Assembly (NCBI GenBank): GCA_041658205.1
Contig: JBBAAO010000002.1
Span: forward strand, 496,001 to 560,000
DNA: 64,000 nucleotides
Origin: Bacteroidota bacterium
GTDB taxonomy: Bacteria > Bacteroidota > Ignavibacteria > UBA10030 > UBA8401
Reading direction: 5' to 3'
Each line of letters opens with the position of its first letter. Within the stretch, counting starts at the first letter, position 1. Positions 1 to 8,252 of the stretch are shown piece by piece. Under the pieces are notes generated by a model. That model had not been told where the DNA came from, did not search any database, and saw only the letters and a program-made list of their open reading frames with translations. The translations under genes were made by a program, and so were the position numbers.

Positions 1-705
1 TCAGATCGATTGCCGGAATCAGAGAATAGTCTTGGAATGATACAACTCGCTGAAAGCTTTGGTGCAAATGGAATCGAGATCGATGTGCGATTGACAAAAG
101 ACGGGATCCCAATTCTTTTTCATGACGAGAATTTCAGTCCTCGCTTAGTAAACGGGGATTATTGTGTCGGACCGGTTTCGAATTATACATTTGCTGCTAT
201 TCGAACACTGTGTACCTTAAAGAATAAAGAACTTGTCCCAACGCTGAAAGAAGCACTCGAAGTGGTTGTCAACAAAACAACATTGACCTATGTCTGGCTG
301 GATATAAAATCACCGGAGGCAATCGCATCCGCAGCTGCACTGCAGCAGGAGTATCAAAAAAAGGCATTTGCTGCCGGGCGAAAATTGGATATTTATATCG
401 GACTGTCCAACGATGAACTGGTGGACAGGTATAAAAAAGAAAACATGGTATCCTCCGCTGATGCATTATGTGAATTATCGATGGAAGATGTCCGTGCGGT
501 TAACGCAAAGGTGTGGGCGCCGCGCTGGACACTTGGTCCGTTGGGAAGCAATGCGCAAGCGATGCATTCCGAAAATCGTAAAATATTTGTCTGGACTCTC
601 GATCAACGAGAATTCATTCTTCCTTTTCTGACACAAGGGAATATTGATGGAATCCTCACAAACTACCCCGCTTTGATAGCTTTTGAATATTATGTATTCC
701 AATAA
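1..705 (+). CDS. Glycerophosphodiester phosphodiesterase (5' truncated by the window edge)
   Basis: The reading frame is open from the first base, so the true start lies upstream. The visible part begins just after the usual HRG catalytic segment, with PESENS followed by the family pattern EIDVRLTKDG and LFHDE. In the GDPD family these acidic residues and the His bind metal and hydrolyse glycerophosphodiesters to sn-glycerol-3-phosphate and an alcohol. The C-terminus keeps the TIM-barrel ending VWTLDQ...GILTNYP. About 234 residues are visible; the family is usually 240-300. No signal peptide can be judged. The gene overlaps the next one by 14 bases if that gene starts at its ATG. Confidence 0.85.
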   Translation, partial: SDRLPESENSLGMIQLAESFGANGIEIDVRLTKDGIPILFHDENFSPRLVNGDYCVGPVSNYTFAAIRTLCTLKNKELVPTLKEALEVVVNKTTLTYVWLDIKSPEAIASAAALQQEYQKKAFAAGRKLDIYIGLSNDELVDRYKKENMVSSADALCELSMEDVRAVNAKVWAPRWTLGPLGSNAQAMHSENRKIFVWTLDQREFILPFLTQGNIDGILTNYPALIAFEYYVFQ

Positions 706-1294
706 TAGAACATATTTGTTTCTTTTGTTATTGTTCGCTTCGATGCTTGCTTCTGCACAGGATCAGAGTGTCGACCGAACGACATTTCGATTAGTTGGAG
801 AAATTGGAGGGGGATATTCCTATAAACTCACGCCACCAAAAATCATTCTGGGAAACTCTACGCGCGATGGAATTACAGGCGCGTTTCGTTTAAAATGGGG
901 CTCGAGCAATCTTCTGGGTGTTGGTGTTGAAACCGGATATATTCCTATATCAACAATGGCAATGAATAGTCTCGCATCAGAATTCGGATCAGTAGATGTT
1001 TCTGCATCCCTCTCAGCAATTCCCGTTTTGGCAATTTTCACAATTCAGCGGTTGGGGATTCAAATGCATACGGGAATAGGATATTATCGAATGACGGCGA
1101 AAGCAACTGTTATGGGGAAAACAATGGAGAGCTCAGAATGGAATATGGGATATATGCTATCATTTGGATTTACCCGTCCATTAATCTCAGATCTTTTCAT
1201 CGGGACAGAATTGAAATGGAACAATATCGTTGAACAGCGGATTTCAATCCTTTCTTTGCAAGTACGGTTTTTATATTTTTTGTACGGAAAATAA
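692..1294 (+). CDS. Small outer-membrane beta-barrel protein
   Basis: This encodes 200 residues from ATG 692; an in-frame TTG at 683 is possible but less likely. The N-terminus is a typical Sec signal peptide, a hydrophobic leucine/phenylalanine run ending LASAQ. The rest alternates polar and hydrophobic residues with many Gly and aromatic residues and ends in an aromatic-rich strand (VRFLYFLYGK), as expected for a porin-like barrel (OMP_b-brl type). No enzymatic motif is visible. It overlaps the glycerophosphodiesterase end by 14 bases, so the two are probably cotranscribed and share the terminator at 1369-1395. Specific function unknown. Confidence 0.7.
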   Translation: MYSNNRTYLFLLLLFASMLASAQDQSVDRTTFRLVGEIGGGYSYKLTPPKIILGNSTRDGITGAFRLKWGSSNLLGVGVETGYIPISTMAMNSLASEFGSVDVSASLSAIPVLAIFTIQRLGIQMHTGIGYYRMTAKATVMGKTMESSEWNMGYMLSFGFTRPLISDLFIGTELKWNNIVEQRISILSLQVRFLYFLYGK

Positions 1295-1368
1295 CAATCG
1301 GAATCAATTGAAGATTCTTTAATCCATGCTCCGCTGAAGTGAAAGTAGCTCAGATGTTTTTAAAATAG

Positions 1369-1395
1369 AAACGCCAGCCATTCGGCTGGCGTTTT
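1369..1395. terminator. Bidirectional intrinsic terminator
   Basis: Perfect 11-bp inverted repeat (arms 1369-1379 and 1384-1394) around a 4-base loop. The arms are GC-rich inside, with A-run and T-run ends, so it can terminate from both sides. It lies between the converging genes ending at 1294 (+) and 1418 (-). Confidence 0.9.
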
Positions 1396-1417
1396 GCATT
1401 ATTGGAAAAGTGAAATA

Positions 1418-2185
1418 TTATAGTTTTGTACGTAAATTAATCGTCCCGACATTAGTCACTTGACCAGAAACAACAGAAATATTTGTTAATGTCGAATCAT
1501 TGTACATTGCATCGGCAGAAACGATAGTGAGACTGTATGTTCCAGGTTTTGCATACATGATCTTAAACGAGTTATTTGCTCCCGTAAGTGTGGATAGTGT
1601 GTCTCCATTTCCGTACGCCGAGACGGACGATTTAATGTTGACGCTTCCCTGAATATATCCGGTAGAAGATGTTGTCAACACTTTAATAACCGGTTTCATT
1701 ACTAATCCAGTCGGAGTGGTGACAAGCGATTTTGTTGCATCAAAATCGAGAACAAGCTTATAGGTAACATTTGCAACAATCTCCACATTTAAGTTGAGTT
1801 TGATCTCTGCACTCGGAACTTTCAAGGCGATCTTTACACCCGATGCGTATACCCAGCAGGAATCACCCAACGTCAATCGCAGTTGTGAATATGTGCCGGC
1901 AGAAAGCTGCGTCTGCCCCATCACTGCTTCAACACCGTTCACCAAGGCAAGAAGGTTGTATGTTTTTGTTCCGCTGCTCAACGTGATCCAGCTTTCCGAT
2001 GAAGCATTACTGTGCACTGAAACTTCCGTGACGACAACAATAATTGAATCATATGTGGTTGCTGGTGCATCGACCATTGAGACTTGCATCGTTCCTTTTC
2101 CACCCGTCGTCGATGGATTTTCATCGGACGCACATCCTCCAAATGCCAAGAATGCAAGTAACGCAAGAACTAAAATATTCTTCAT
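1418..2185 (-). CDS. DUF4382-type lipoprotein with a C-terminal carboxypeptidase-regulatory-like domain
   Basis: This encodes 255 residues. A signal peptide with a lipobox (FGGC, Cys18) predicts a lipoprotein. Residues of about 30-160 carry the DUF4382 pattern: MVDAPA, IVVVTEVSVHS, and later QLRLTLGDS and LVLDFDATKS. This family is common in Bacteroidota lipoproteins. Residues of about 170-255 form a second beta-sandwich resembling the carboxypeptidase-regulatory fold (GYIQGSV, YAKPGTYSLTIVS). It is probably a structural or binding protein on the cell surface or periplasmic face; no catalytic residues are seen. Monocistronic, ending at the shared terminator at 1369-1395. Confidence 0.8.
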   Translation of the reverse strand: MKNILVLALLAFLAFGGCASDENPSTTGGKGTMQVSMVDAPATTYDSIIVVVTEVSVHSNASSESWITLSSGTKTYNLLALVNGVEAVMGQTQLSAGTYSQLRLTLGDSCWVYASGVKIALKVPSAEIKLNLNVEIVANVTYKLVLDFDATKSLVTTPTGLVMKPVIKVLTTSSTGYIQGSVNIKSSVSAYGNGDTLSTLTGANNSFKIMYAKPGTYSLTIVSADAMYNDSTLTNISVVSGQVTNVGTINLRTKL

Positions 2186-2557
2186 GTGTGAACCCTTTCC
2201 GTTGTTTGTAAATAGTTCCGGCTATTCCGGACTCTTCACATACAAGTAACACTTTTTGGGATTGGAATGCAGTGACGCAGTATATCAATTTCGTGCATAC
2301 CACTGTGCAAATTTTGCACATTTATTTTTATGTTAAACAAATGCAAAACGACGGATTTTTTTATGAGTATTGTTTCTGGATACTACGAATACACAAAGGT
2401 TGTGTAAACATGACGGATAATTCCAAAATGGCTTGGCTGGTAGTTCCGCAAACAGAAATAATCAATTCACCAGAATCGAATTTATTTTCATCAATTTGTT
2501 GTATCTTACAGGAGATGGAATCAATGAACAGAAATTGAACAGAAGAAGGTACACATT
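2186..2557. other. Gene-poor intergenic stretch
   Basis: This 372-base gap lies between the divergent genes at 2185 (-) and 2558 (+). An 88-codon open frame (2272-2538) has unbiased, Phe/Tyr/Ile-rich composition and looks like chance. The only structure noted is an odd palindrome at 2304-2320, with 8-bp arms TGTGCAAA and TTTGCACA around one T. It could be an operator for either divergent gene, but no regulator can be assigned. Confidence 0.5.
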
Positions 2558-2797
2558 ATGAAAGACCAACAGACGATAGAATTACGCTGCAGTAAAAACC
2601 CCGATGGGAAATATAACGCCAAGACCTTTGTGAACGGAAAAGAACTGAAAGGGAAAGAATATAATATTAACCGCGGAGATCAATTCTCTCTCGTTTTGGT
2701 TTATCACCAAATAAAGAAACAATATCCAGCCGGCGAAGTGCATATAAAAGGATTGGATAAGAACGCAGAACAGAATATCCTTCACTCGGAGTTGTAA
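2558..2797 (+). CDS. Small hypothetical protein
   Basis: This encodes 79 residues that are Lys/Asn/Gln-rich, with no signal peptide or membrane segment. An AGAAGAAGG-type ribosome site lies about 8 bases before the ATG, which supports translation. The centre (VNGKELKGKEYNI, then GDQFSLVLVYHQ) suggests a small beta-rich fold. No family was recognised. It stands alone and is followed by the palindrome at 2813-2839. Confidence 0.55.
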   Translation: MKDQQTIELRCSKNPDGKYNAKTFVNGKELKGKEYNINRGDQFSLVLVYHQIKKQYPAGEVHIKGLDKNAEQNILHSEL

Positions 2798-2812
2798 TAA
2801 TAGAGGGATGAT

Positions 2813-2839
2813 TATCCTGTAACAGGCTGTTACAGGATA
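2813..2839. terminator. 27-base near-perfect palindrome after the small ORF; possible terminator
   Basis: Arms of 13 bases (TATCCTGTAACAG and its complement) are separated by a single G. It lies between genes that converge on it (2797 + and 2851 -). There is no clear T-run, so it could terminate in either direction, but it could also be a protein-binding palindrome. Confidence 0.5.
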
Positions 2840-2850
2840 GCACTATCGAT

Positions 2851-3171
2851 TTAGCTGTTGCCCGGAGGGTTGTAATTACCCACGAGATCGGATTCGATCT
2901 TTAATCGTGTCTTTTTATCATCTTCAAGATGAACACAAACACAGTTCGCGTTATATCGGTTGAAGAACTGATCCTTTAATCCGTCGAACTGTTTACCAAG
3001 ATTGTCAGTCTCGCCGACAAAGATGTGTTTATGCGAAACCTTATTCATCTCATCCGTTGCCCGGTGCGTAATAACATATACTGCTGCCGTCTGCTTGAAT
3101 AATGTCGTCATCGGATGGATGGCGAATGAATACTTCTTTCCGGACTCTCCCCGAAATGCAATTTGTGCCAT
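2851..3171 (-). CDS. Small GIY-YIG-like protein
   Basis: This encodes 106 residues. The order of elements recalls a minimal or degenerate GIY-YIG fold: a VYVI strand (31-34) in place of GIY, then H49-I-F-V-GET-DNL (49-58) in place of YIG and the following loop, NANCVCVH (74-81), and an acidic IESDL near residue 92 ahead of a conserved-looking NPPGN end. In GIY-YIG nucleases the Glu binds the metal. The usual first Tyr and the Arg of the central helix are not convincingly present, so nuclease activity is doubtful. No signal peptide. It is probably a monocistronic cytoplasmic protein. Confidence 0.5.
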   Translation of the reverse strand: MAQIAFRGESGKKYSFAIHPMTTLFKQTAAVYVITHRATDEMNKVSHKHIFVGETDNLGKQFDGLKDQFFNRYNANCVCVHLEDDKKTRLKIESDLVGNYNPPGNS

Positions 3172-3332
3172 ATTTCTCTCCTAAGATGCGTACTGCTTAT
3201 AATACAATATCGTTAAAATTAGGTCTATATCCTACCAACGGCAGATTATATTCTCTTAACCATGGAAATAAAAAAACGAAACCCGAATCATACAAACTTC
3301 GGGTTTGTTGTGGGAGGATGGGGTGAAGACTA

Positions 3333-3758
3333 TTATTGCGTGTTTGTTGTCAGCAACTCTTCCTGCATGCGCACAGACGCGGTTTTGAAAAATGTTTCAT
3401 CGGTTGCAGTAGTAATTTCAGATTCACTCACATACCATTCCGGATTTTTTATTACCGAGAGTGCAATGTATGCTTTGTATCGTGTCGAGCCCGAAGGGTT
3501 TTTTAACCATACATCGTTGATGGCATCCACCAATTCTGAAACTTCAACAGCGGGAAAACGCATTTTTATTTGCGCAGTCACTCTCATTGCGGACTCAATA
3601 ACACCTGGATTATTTGTATGCAAACCGGAGTGTAAATTCTTAATTGCATAAGTGATCTTTTTTTCTTCTGTGGGGAATTTTTTGGTGGGTTTTTCTGCCA
3701 TTGCTGATTGTATAGTTATTATTGCAATTGCGATCAATATTGCTGCTCTCGTTTTCAT
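3333..3758 (-). CDS. Secreted/periplasmic helical protein of unknown function
   Basis: This encodes 141 residues. A Sec signal peptide is visible (MKTRAAILIAIAIITIQS, cleavage after AMA). The mature part is mainly helical and could be a short HEAT-like solenoid: NLHSGLHTNNPGVIESAMR, then VSELVDAINDVWL, then YKAYIALSVIKNPEWY. An AGGAGG ribosome site lies about 5 bases before the ATG. No enzyme motif. Possibly an envelope adaptor, but no function can be assigned. Confidence 0.65.
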   Translation of the reverse strand: MKTRAAILIAIAIITIQSAMAEKPTKKFPTEEKKITYAIKNLHSGLHTNNPGVIESAMRVTAQIKMRFPAVEVSELVDAINDVWLKNPSGSTRYKAYIALSVIKNPEWYVSESEITTATDETFFKTASVRMQEELLTTNTQ

Positions 3759-3920
3759 AACATCCTCCTGTTTGGTTCGTTTATTGTTGTAATGTTAGTG
3801 TAGCACACTTTACGCGGAAGAATTTGCTAAAGATGTGTTTGTTGGGTCAGGAAATGTAAAAAAATGTCACGTAGGGAAAAAAAATACCACGGGGGTAACG
3901 GAGCGCACAGAGAAGAAATA

Positions 3921-3969
3921 AGTAATAATACCATGCCATGACTCAAAGTCATGGCATGGTATTATTACT
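3921..3969 (-). terminator. Long perfect hairpin, probable doxX terminator
   Basis: A perfect 23-bp stem (3921-3943 with 3947-3969) has a CAA loop. It lies immediately downstream of the minus-strand doxX-like gene. The outer part of the stem is A/T-rich and could act in both directions. Its GACTCAAAGT apex recurs in the hairpin at 5264-5298. Confidence 0.75.
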
Positions 3970-3972
3970 ATT

Positions 3973-4413
3973 TTATTGAACGATCAATTGATCGACAGAA
4001 TATTTTCCCGCTCCGCCGATCAATAATGCGAATGCAAGGCCGATAATCAGCAAATGGTATTCAAATCCTTCGCCGGACTGGTTGCTAAACCAGTTCATAA
4101 AAAATCCATTCTGCAGATGTGATGTAAAAATAATGCCGATCATCAATCCGATAAATCCAAGGGCGATGAGTCGTGTTCCTAATCCTGCAACCAGCAGCAA
4201 CGATCCAACGAACTCTAACAGAATAACCGAGAGGCCGATAATATACGGCAGTTTTGCGGTACCGGTGAAGAATCCCATTGTCCCCGTAAAACCATATCCG
4301 CCAAACCAGCCGAGCATTTTTTGTGCGCCGTGTGGAAAAATGATAAAGCCAACGGTCATTCGCAGAATTAATCCGATAACATCATTGTTTGTGGAAAAAA
4401 GTGTTGTAAGCAT
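3973..4413 (-). CDS. DoxX family membrane protein
   Basis: This encodes 146 residues from the ATG at 4413. That start was chosen because AAGGGAG lies 5-6 bases upstream; a longer in-frame start at 4467 lacks such a site and adds a polar tail. Four hydrophobic segments are visible. The first carries the DoxX signature MTVGFIIFPHGAQKMLGWFGG; later ones are IIGLSVILLEFVGSLLLVAG and LGFIGLMIGIIFTSH. Family members are inner-membrane proteins linked to quinone or thiosulfate redox chemistry or to oxidative-stress protection. The substrate here is unknown. Confidence 0.85.
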   Translation of the reverse strand: MLTTLFSTNNDVIGLILRMTVGFIIFPHGAQKMLGWFGGYGFTGTMGFFTGTAKLPYIIGLSVILLEFVGSLLLVAGLGTRLIALGFIGLMIGIIFTSHLQNGFFMNWFSNQSGEGFEYHLLIIGLAFALLIGGAGKYSVDQLIVQ

Positions 4414-4565
4414 AATAACTCCCTTTAATATGTTGTAGATGTTTGTTTCAAAAACTGATACAAACATACTGAGAAGAGCATGGCGATGGTGATGAAGAAG
4501 GTCAAGAAATTCCCTTGATGTAGATCAATAAGGGAAATGATCACTAAAGAGTAATACCAAAAAAA

Positions 4566-5165
4566 TTATTTCTTTTTTGACAATTTTTTTCTCATACGGC
4601 TAAGGAATTCCGGAGTGACGCCAAGATATGAAGCGATATGGCGCAGAGGAATGCGCTGTTCAAACGCAGGATATTTTGAGCGGAGTTCAAGATACCGTTC
4701 CTTCGCACTTCCCGTAAGATGGGAAAGGACGCGGCGCTGGTGTGCAATATGCGCATTGGTGAGCAAGATACGAAAGAACCGTTCGAACTTCGGTACTTTT
4801 TCCAACAACGTATCAAAATCGTTTCTGTCGATCTGAAACAATTCTGAATCTTCCATTGCTTCGATAGTTAGCGTTGCGGGTTGTCCGCTGTAGAAGCTGG
4901 CCATGTCACCGATCCACCAACCTTCAAGTGCAAATTGTACAATCCGTTCGTGTCCCTTTTCATCTAGATAGTAAGCTCGGAGAGCCCCTTTGCTCACGAA
5001 CTGTTCAAATCGTGAAACGTCTCCTGCCTGGAGCAGATACTGTCGCTTTCGGAGTTTTTTTACGCGGAGGAGGGAGCAAAATATTTTCTTCTCTTCCGAT
5101 GAGAGTGTAATATAATGTGTGACGCTTTTGAGAATGGAATCGAATGGTATTGTCTGTGTTTTCAT
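4566..5165 (-). CDS. Crp/Fnr family transcriptional regulator
   Basis: This encodes 199 residues. Residues of about 20-130 form a cyclic-nucleotide-binding-type beta-roll (LRKRQYLLQAGDVSRFEQFVSKGALRAYY is split here by its turns; later come EGWWIGDMASFYSGQP and LTIEAMEDSELFQI). The C-terminus has a short winged helix-turn-helix (IPLRHIASYLGVTPEFLSR). This short layout is typical of Bacteroidota Crp-like regulators, and no FNR-type cysteine cluster is seen. The ligand is unknown. It lies just upstream (in its own sense) of doxX, which it may control. Confidence 0.85.
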   Translation of the reverse strand: MKTQTIPFDSILKSVTHYITLSSEEKKIFCSLLRVKKLRKRQYLLQAGDVSRFEQFVSKGALRAYYLDEKGHERIVQFALEGWWIGDMASFYSGQPATLTIEAMEDSELFQIDRNDFDTLLEKVPKFERFFRILLTNAHIAHQRRVLSHLTGSAKERYLELRSKYPAFEQRIPLRHIASYLGVTPEFLSRMRKKLSKKK

Positions 5166-5230
5166 ATACTGACTGTAATATACTATTCGGAGAGGAAGAT
5201 TAAAATACTACGACGGCAAAAAAAGCTTTT

Positions 5231-5258
5231 ACCACAGAGACACAGATGCACAGAAAAA
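5231..5258. repeat. Period-7 repeat, ACCACAG/AGACACA family
   Basis: Four consecutive 7-base words (ACCACAG, AGACACA, GATGCAC, AGAAAAA) lie in the promoter-side gap upstream of the minus-strand Crp-type gene. The same word family recurs at 13061-13088, 14226-14253 and, inverted, at 8640-8660. Confidence 0.65.
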
Positions 5259-5263
5259 AATAT

Positions 5264-5298
5264 TAGTGATGCATTGACTCAAAGTTGTGGCATCACTA
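5264..5298. terminator. Imperfect hairpin with GACTCAAAGT apex
   Basis: A 9-bp outer stem (5264-5272 with 5290-5298) encloses a partly paired inner helix. It shares its apex sequence with the hairpin at 3921-3969. It is downstream of the minus-strand desaturase gene and so could be a second termination site. Confidence 0.45.
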
Positions 5299-5307
5299 AA
5301 CTAAATA

Positions 5308-5334
5308 ACAGAGCCGTCACATGGACGGCTCTGT
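5308..5334 (-). terminator. Intrinsic terminator of the desaturase gene
   Basis: A perfect 11-bp GC-rich stem (5308-5318 with 5324-5334) has a 5-base loop. It lies 24 bases past the end of the minus-strand desaturase. Confidence 0.7.
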
Positions 5335-5357
5335 ATTTCATAAAGAGTGGTGGAATG

Positions 5358-6386
5358 TTACGCTATATTCCGTGTTCGTCGCACATGTTTCAAAGCGCGG
5401 AAACCGACAAGCCTGCGTTGTTCTTCGTCCCACAGCCGAAGAACAAGAAAACGAAAACTGGAAAAAAACGTGACTGGTTTCACCGAACTGAACACCGGAA
5501 CTTCCTTCTGCACTTTTTCTAATCGATAATTCGGAATGCGAGGACTTAGATGATGGATGTGGTGAAAACCGATATTCCCGCTGAAGAATTGCAGCACCTT
5601 CGGAAGTTTATAAAATGAACTTCCTTTTAAAGCAGATTCGAAAAAATCCCATTCTTGATGATGTTCCCAATACGTCTCATCAAACTGATGCTGCACATAA
5701 AAGAGCCATAAACCGAACATACCGGAAAGCCAAATAACAGGCAGCACAATCATGACGAACGGAAAAAACCCAATCAGGTAACTCATCGCCGCCGTGATAA
5801 CAGCCAACGTGACGCTTGTCCAATGCACGCTCTTTTTTTCGCGCGGGCCGGATTGTTCTGTTGTAAAGCGATGTGCAATGATGAACATGATCGGTGGGCC
5901 AATCAAGAGCATGGCGAAAGGATTTCGATACAGTCGATATTTAATTCGTCCCCAGGTTGAGAGAGCGAGATATTCTTTTACGGTGAGCATCCAAATATCG
6001 CCGGTGCCACGATTGTCCAGGTCGCTGCCGGTGGCATGATGAATGGAATGATTGTGCCGCCATTCATGATAGGGTGTAAACGTGAGAAGTCCGCTGATGA
6101 TTCCGACAATGTCATTCGCTTTTTGAGATTTGAAGAATGATCCGTGTGTGCAGTCGTGGAAGATAATGAAGATCCGCACCTGAAATCCGGCAGCCGGGAT
6201 TGCCAGCGCCAAAGTGATCCAGTATGAATATTCCAGGGCGAAATACATTGCCACAAGCAGAATAAAAAATGGTGCATACGAGTTAACAATCTGCCAAATA
6301 CTTTTTCGCAGATCGGATTGCTGATATTTGGCGATCATCATTCGCCATGATTCCGGAAGGGAATCGGAAGATTGTTGTTGGGCCAT
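5358..6386 (-). CDS. Membrane fatty-acid desaturase
   Basis: This encodes 342 residues. The three histidine boxes that hold the di-iron centre are intact: HDCTH at 77-81, HNHSIHH at 111-117 and HHIHH at 275-279. Hydrophobic pairs lie at about 38-75, 90-106, 158-172 and 190-230, matching a four-helix membrane desaturase. The enzyme would introduce a cis double bond into acyl chains using O2 and reduced electron carriers, adjusting membrane fluidity. The pattern is closest to the omega-6/delta-12 (DesA-like) group, but position specificity cannot be read from sequence. Monocistronic, with the terminator at 5308-5334. Confidence 0.9.
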   Translation of the reverse strand: MAQQQSSDSLPESWRMMIAKYQQSDLRKSIWQIVNSYAPFFILLVAMYFALEYSYWITLALAIPAAGFQVRIFIIFHDCTHGSFFKSQKANDIVGIISGLLTFTPYHEWRHNHSIHHATGSDLDNRGTGDIWMLTVKEYLALSTWGRIKYRLYRNPFAMLLIGPPIMFIIAHRFTTEQSGPREKKSVHWTSVTLAVITAAMSYLIGFFPFVMIVLPVIWLSGMFGLWLFYVQHQFDETYWEHHQEWDFFESALKGSSFYKLPKVLQFFSGNIGFHHIHHLSPRIPNYRLEKVQKEVPVFSSVKPVTFFSSFRFLVLRLWDEEQRRLVGFRALKHVRRTRNIA

Positions 6387-6634
6387 ACGGCGTTCCTATT
6401 GTTGATGGGTAAAATGTGAGGCGCCGAAAAAGTTGTTGAGAGGAGCGATCGTCTCTATTCATTACAAATAAGATAGGGTATTGGAAAGTAAGACACAAAC
6501 GGTGGTGCGGTATAGTTGTTTGTTATAGAGTAGTGAGAGAGCATAATGGCGATTATTCTACCGATGATATACAATTATTGAAACCTTGAATCCCTTTCAC
6601 CAGTCCAAGAAGCAACACTATATTAGGAGTATGT

Positions 6635-7573
6635 ATGCGCTCAACACTATACGCAATACTTTTTATTTTGATCACTGCAGGTTGCGATCGTCAGCAGCCA
6701 GATCCGGACTTTAATGCTGTTGTTTCGAATCCCGCATTTACATCCAAGAGTCCCCGCATTCTGTTTGACCATGCACATCAAAATCTTCACACAATGAATG
6801 GGACATATCATCCGTTTGTTGATTTGTTGGTCAATGACGGATTCAGCGTCTATTCCAACGAAAAAGTATTTTCGCAGGAATCGCTGCATGGTTATGATAT
6901 TCTTGTCATTGTCAATCCAAAAGGGAAAGAGAAAAAATATGATCCTGCTTTTACTGATGCAGAATGCTCAGCGGTGGAAGCATGGGTCCGTAATGGCGGG
7001 AGTCTTCTATTCATCGCCGATCATCATCCCATCGGTTCAGCTTCAGAGATTCTCAGCAAACACTTTGGCATTGCGATGACGAAAGGATTTACGAACGATT
7101 CGGTCTATTTCGATTCTTCAAGTTTTACCGCTTCACAGATTGACGGAAAATCGCAGCTGATCTTTTCCCGTGCTCATGGACTTATTTCAAATCATCCAAT
7201 TACGCTGGGACGAGATTCAAGTGAACGAATTAATACCATCATCACATTTACCGGACAATCGTTACGCGGCGCCGGTAATTCATTTCTCAATCTCTCCGCT
7301 CACGCTGTGGATGTTATTCCTGATTCGATCTGGGAGACGAAAGGATTTTTGGATACTGATACACATACACGATTTGCCGATCCGGTTTCTGCGGCAGGAA
7401 AGTCACAGGGGATGGCACTTGAATTTGGGAAAGGGCGTGTTGTAGTACTTGGAGAAGCTGCAATGCTGACCGCACAGCGATTGAAGAATGAAAAATTCGG
7501 AATGCAGCTTCCGGGAATTGATAACCGTCAGCTTACGTTGAACATTATGCGGTGGTTAGGGAGGGCGTTATAA
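6635..7573 (+). CDS. GATase-like/DUF4350-type lipoprotein
   Basis: This encodes 312 residues. A signal peptide and lipobox (ITAGC, Cys17) predict a membrane-anchored lipoprotein. The body has a class-I glutamine-amidotransferase-like alpha/beta fold: RILFDHAHQN, YDILVIVNPKG, VEAWVRNGGSLLFIADHHP, and GRVVVLGEAAML near the end. This resembles DUF4350 and related GATase-like domains in which the catalytic Cys is missing. Such domains are usually thought to bind ligands. It has its own AGGAG site and no obvious operon partner; function unknown. Confidence 0.65.
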   Translation: MRSTLYAILFILITAGCDRQQPDPDFNAVVSNPAFTSKSPRILFDHAHQNLHTMNGTYHPFVDLLVNDGFSVYSNEKVFSQESLHGYDILVIVNPKGKEKKYDPAFTDAECSAVEAWVRNGGSLLFIADHHPIGSASEILSKHFGIAMTKGFTNDSVYFDSSSFTASQIDGKSQLIFSRAHGLISNHPITLGRDSSERINTIITFTGQSLRGAGNSFLNLSAHAVDVIPDSIWETKGFLDTDTHTRFADPVSAAGKSQGMALEFGKGRVVVLGEAAMLTAQRLKNEKFGMQLPGIDNRQLTLNIMRWLGRAL

Positions 7574-7666
7574 TATTTCACATAAAATAATCCCAATTTA
7601 AGATTTTGTCTGTTGTCTTTTAATCGCTATGATCGTACGTTTAATAACAATACAAAAAAAACCAAG

Positions 7667-7712
7667 TGTCATTGCGAGAAGTGGCGCGTTTCGCGCACGA
7701 CGTGGCAATCTG
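7667..7712. repeat. REP-like palindromic intergenic element
   Basis: The segment starts GTCATTGCGAG, has an internal hairpin (TGGCGCG/CGCGCA arms) and ends GTGGCAATCT. This is the layout of a widespread family of dispersed bacterial palindromic repeats. It sits just upstream of the zincin gene and would fall inside its coding sequence if the earlier ATG at 7629 were used. That is one reason for preferring the start at 7800. Confidence 0.6.
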
Positions 7713-7799
7713 GTAGTGGCGTTTGAAGTTTTAAAAAAGCAGATTTCTTTGGTGCATCCAACAAACAGAAGGCGGACGAGCAGAACATCTAGGAATATA

Positions 7800-8177
7800 A
7801 TGACGCGGGAACAATTTGAGCATATAGCACAGGAGGCGTTTGACAGTCTGCCCGCCGATTTTCGCGACCGTGTGGAAAATGTGCAGATTGTGGTCGAAGA
7901 TTACCCTTCCGACGATGCGCTCGGCAAAGTGAAGGCCGATCGCACTTCATTGTTGGGGTTGTATCAAGGCATTCCGCTGACACATCGAGGACAATGGTAC
8001 GGAATGAGCGCAACGGTACCGGACAAGATTTCTTTGTATCAAAAAAACATTGAGTCTGTCTGCCCGAACGAAGAGGAGATTGAGCTGAGAATCCGAGAAG
8101 TACTCTTTCATGAGCTTGGACATTATTTTGGGATGAATGAAGCGCAAGTGCGTAGTGCGATGAGACGATTTATGTAA
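7800..8177 (+). CDS. Zincin-like metallopeptidase family protein
   Basis: This encodes 125 residues from ATG 7800, which has AGGA about 8 bases upstream. An earlier in-frame ATG at 7629 would add a basic tail read through a dispersed repeat. The family hallmark HELGHYFG (HExxHxxG, residues 104-111) lies at the C-terminus after a beta-rich region (VQIVVEDYPSDDA, LLGLYQGIPLT). This matches the small minimal-gluzincin/metzincin family PF06262. The His/Glu residues would bind zinc, but proteolysis has not been shown for most members. Cytoplasmic, with no signal peptide. Confidence 0.85.
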   Translation: MTREQFEHIAQEAFDSLPADFRDRVENVQIVVEDYPSDDALGKVKADRTSLLGLYQGIPLTHRGQWYGMSATVPDKISLYQKNIESVCPNEEEIELRIREVLFHELGHYFGMNEAQVRSAMRRFM

Positions 8178-8252
8178 ACTACTAAGGCGTTTTATATGAA
8201 GTTCATGGATTATTATCATCACTAGAACTCATCTCAAGAATACTAAAACAAC

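Noticed and set aside
2272..2538. Open frame of 88 codons between divergent genes
   Set aside because: Composition looks random (Phe/Tyr/Cys/Ile-rich), no ribosome site, no family pattern; treated as non-coding.
5115..5522. Open frame of 135 codons on the plus strand
   Set aside because: It runs opposite to the regulator start, through two hairpins and into the desaturase gene; a shadow frame.
7629..7799. Upstream extension of the zincin frame
   Set aside because: It is read through a REP-like repeat, is highly basic and lies before a good ribosome site at 7800.
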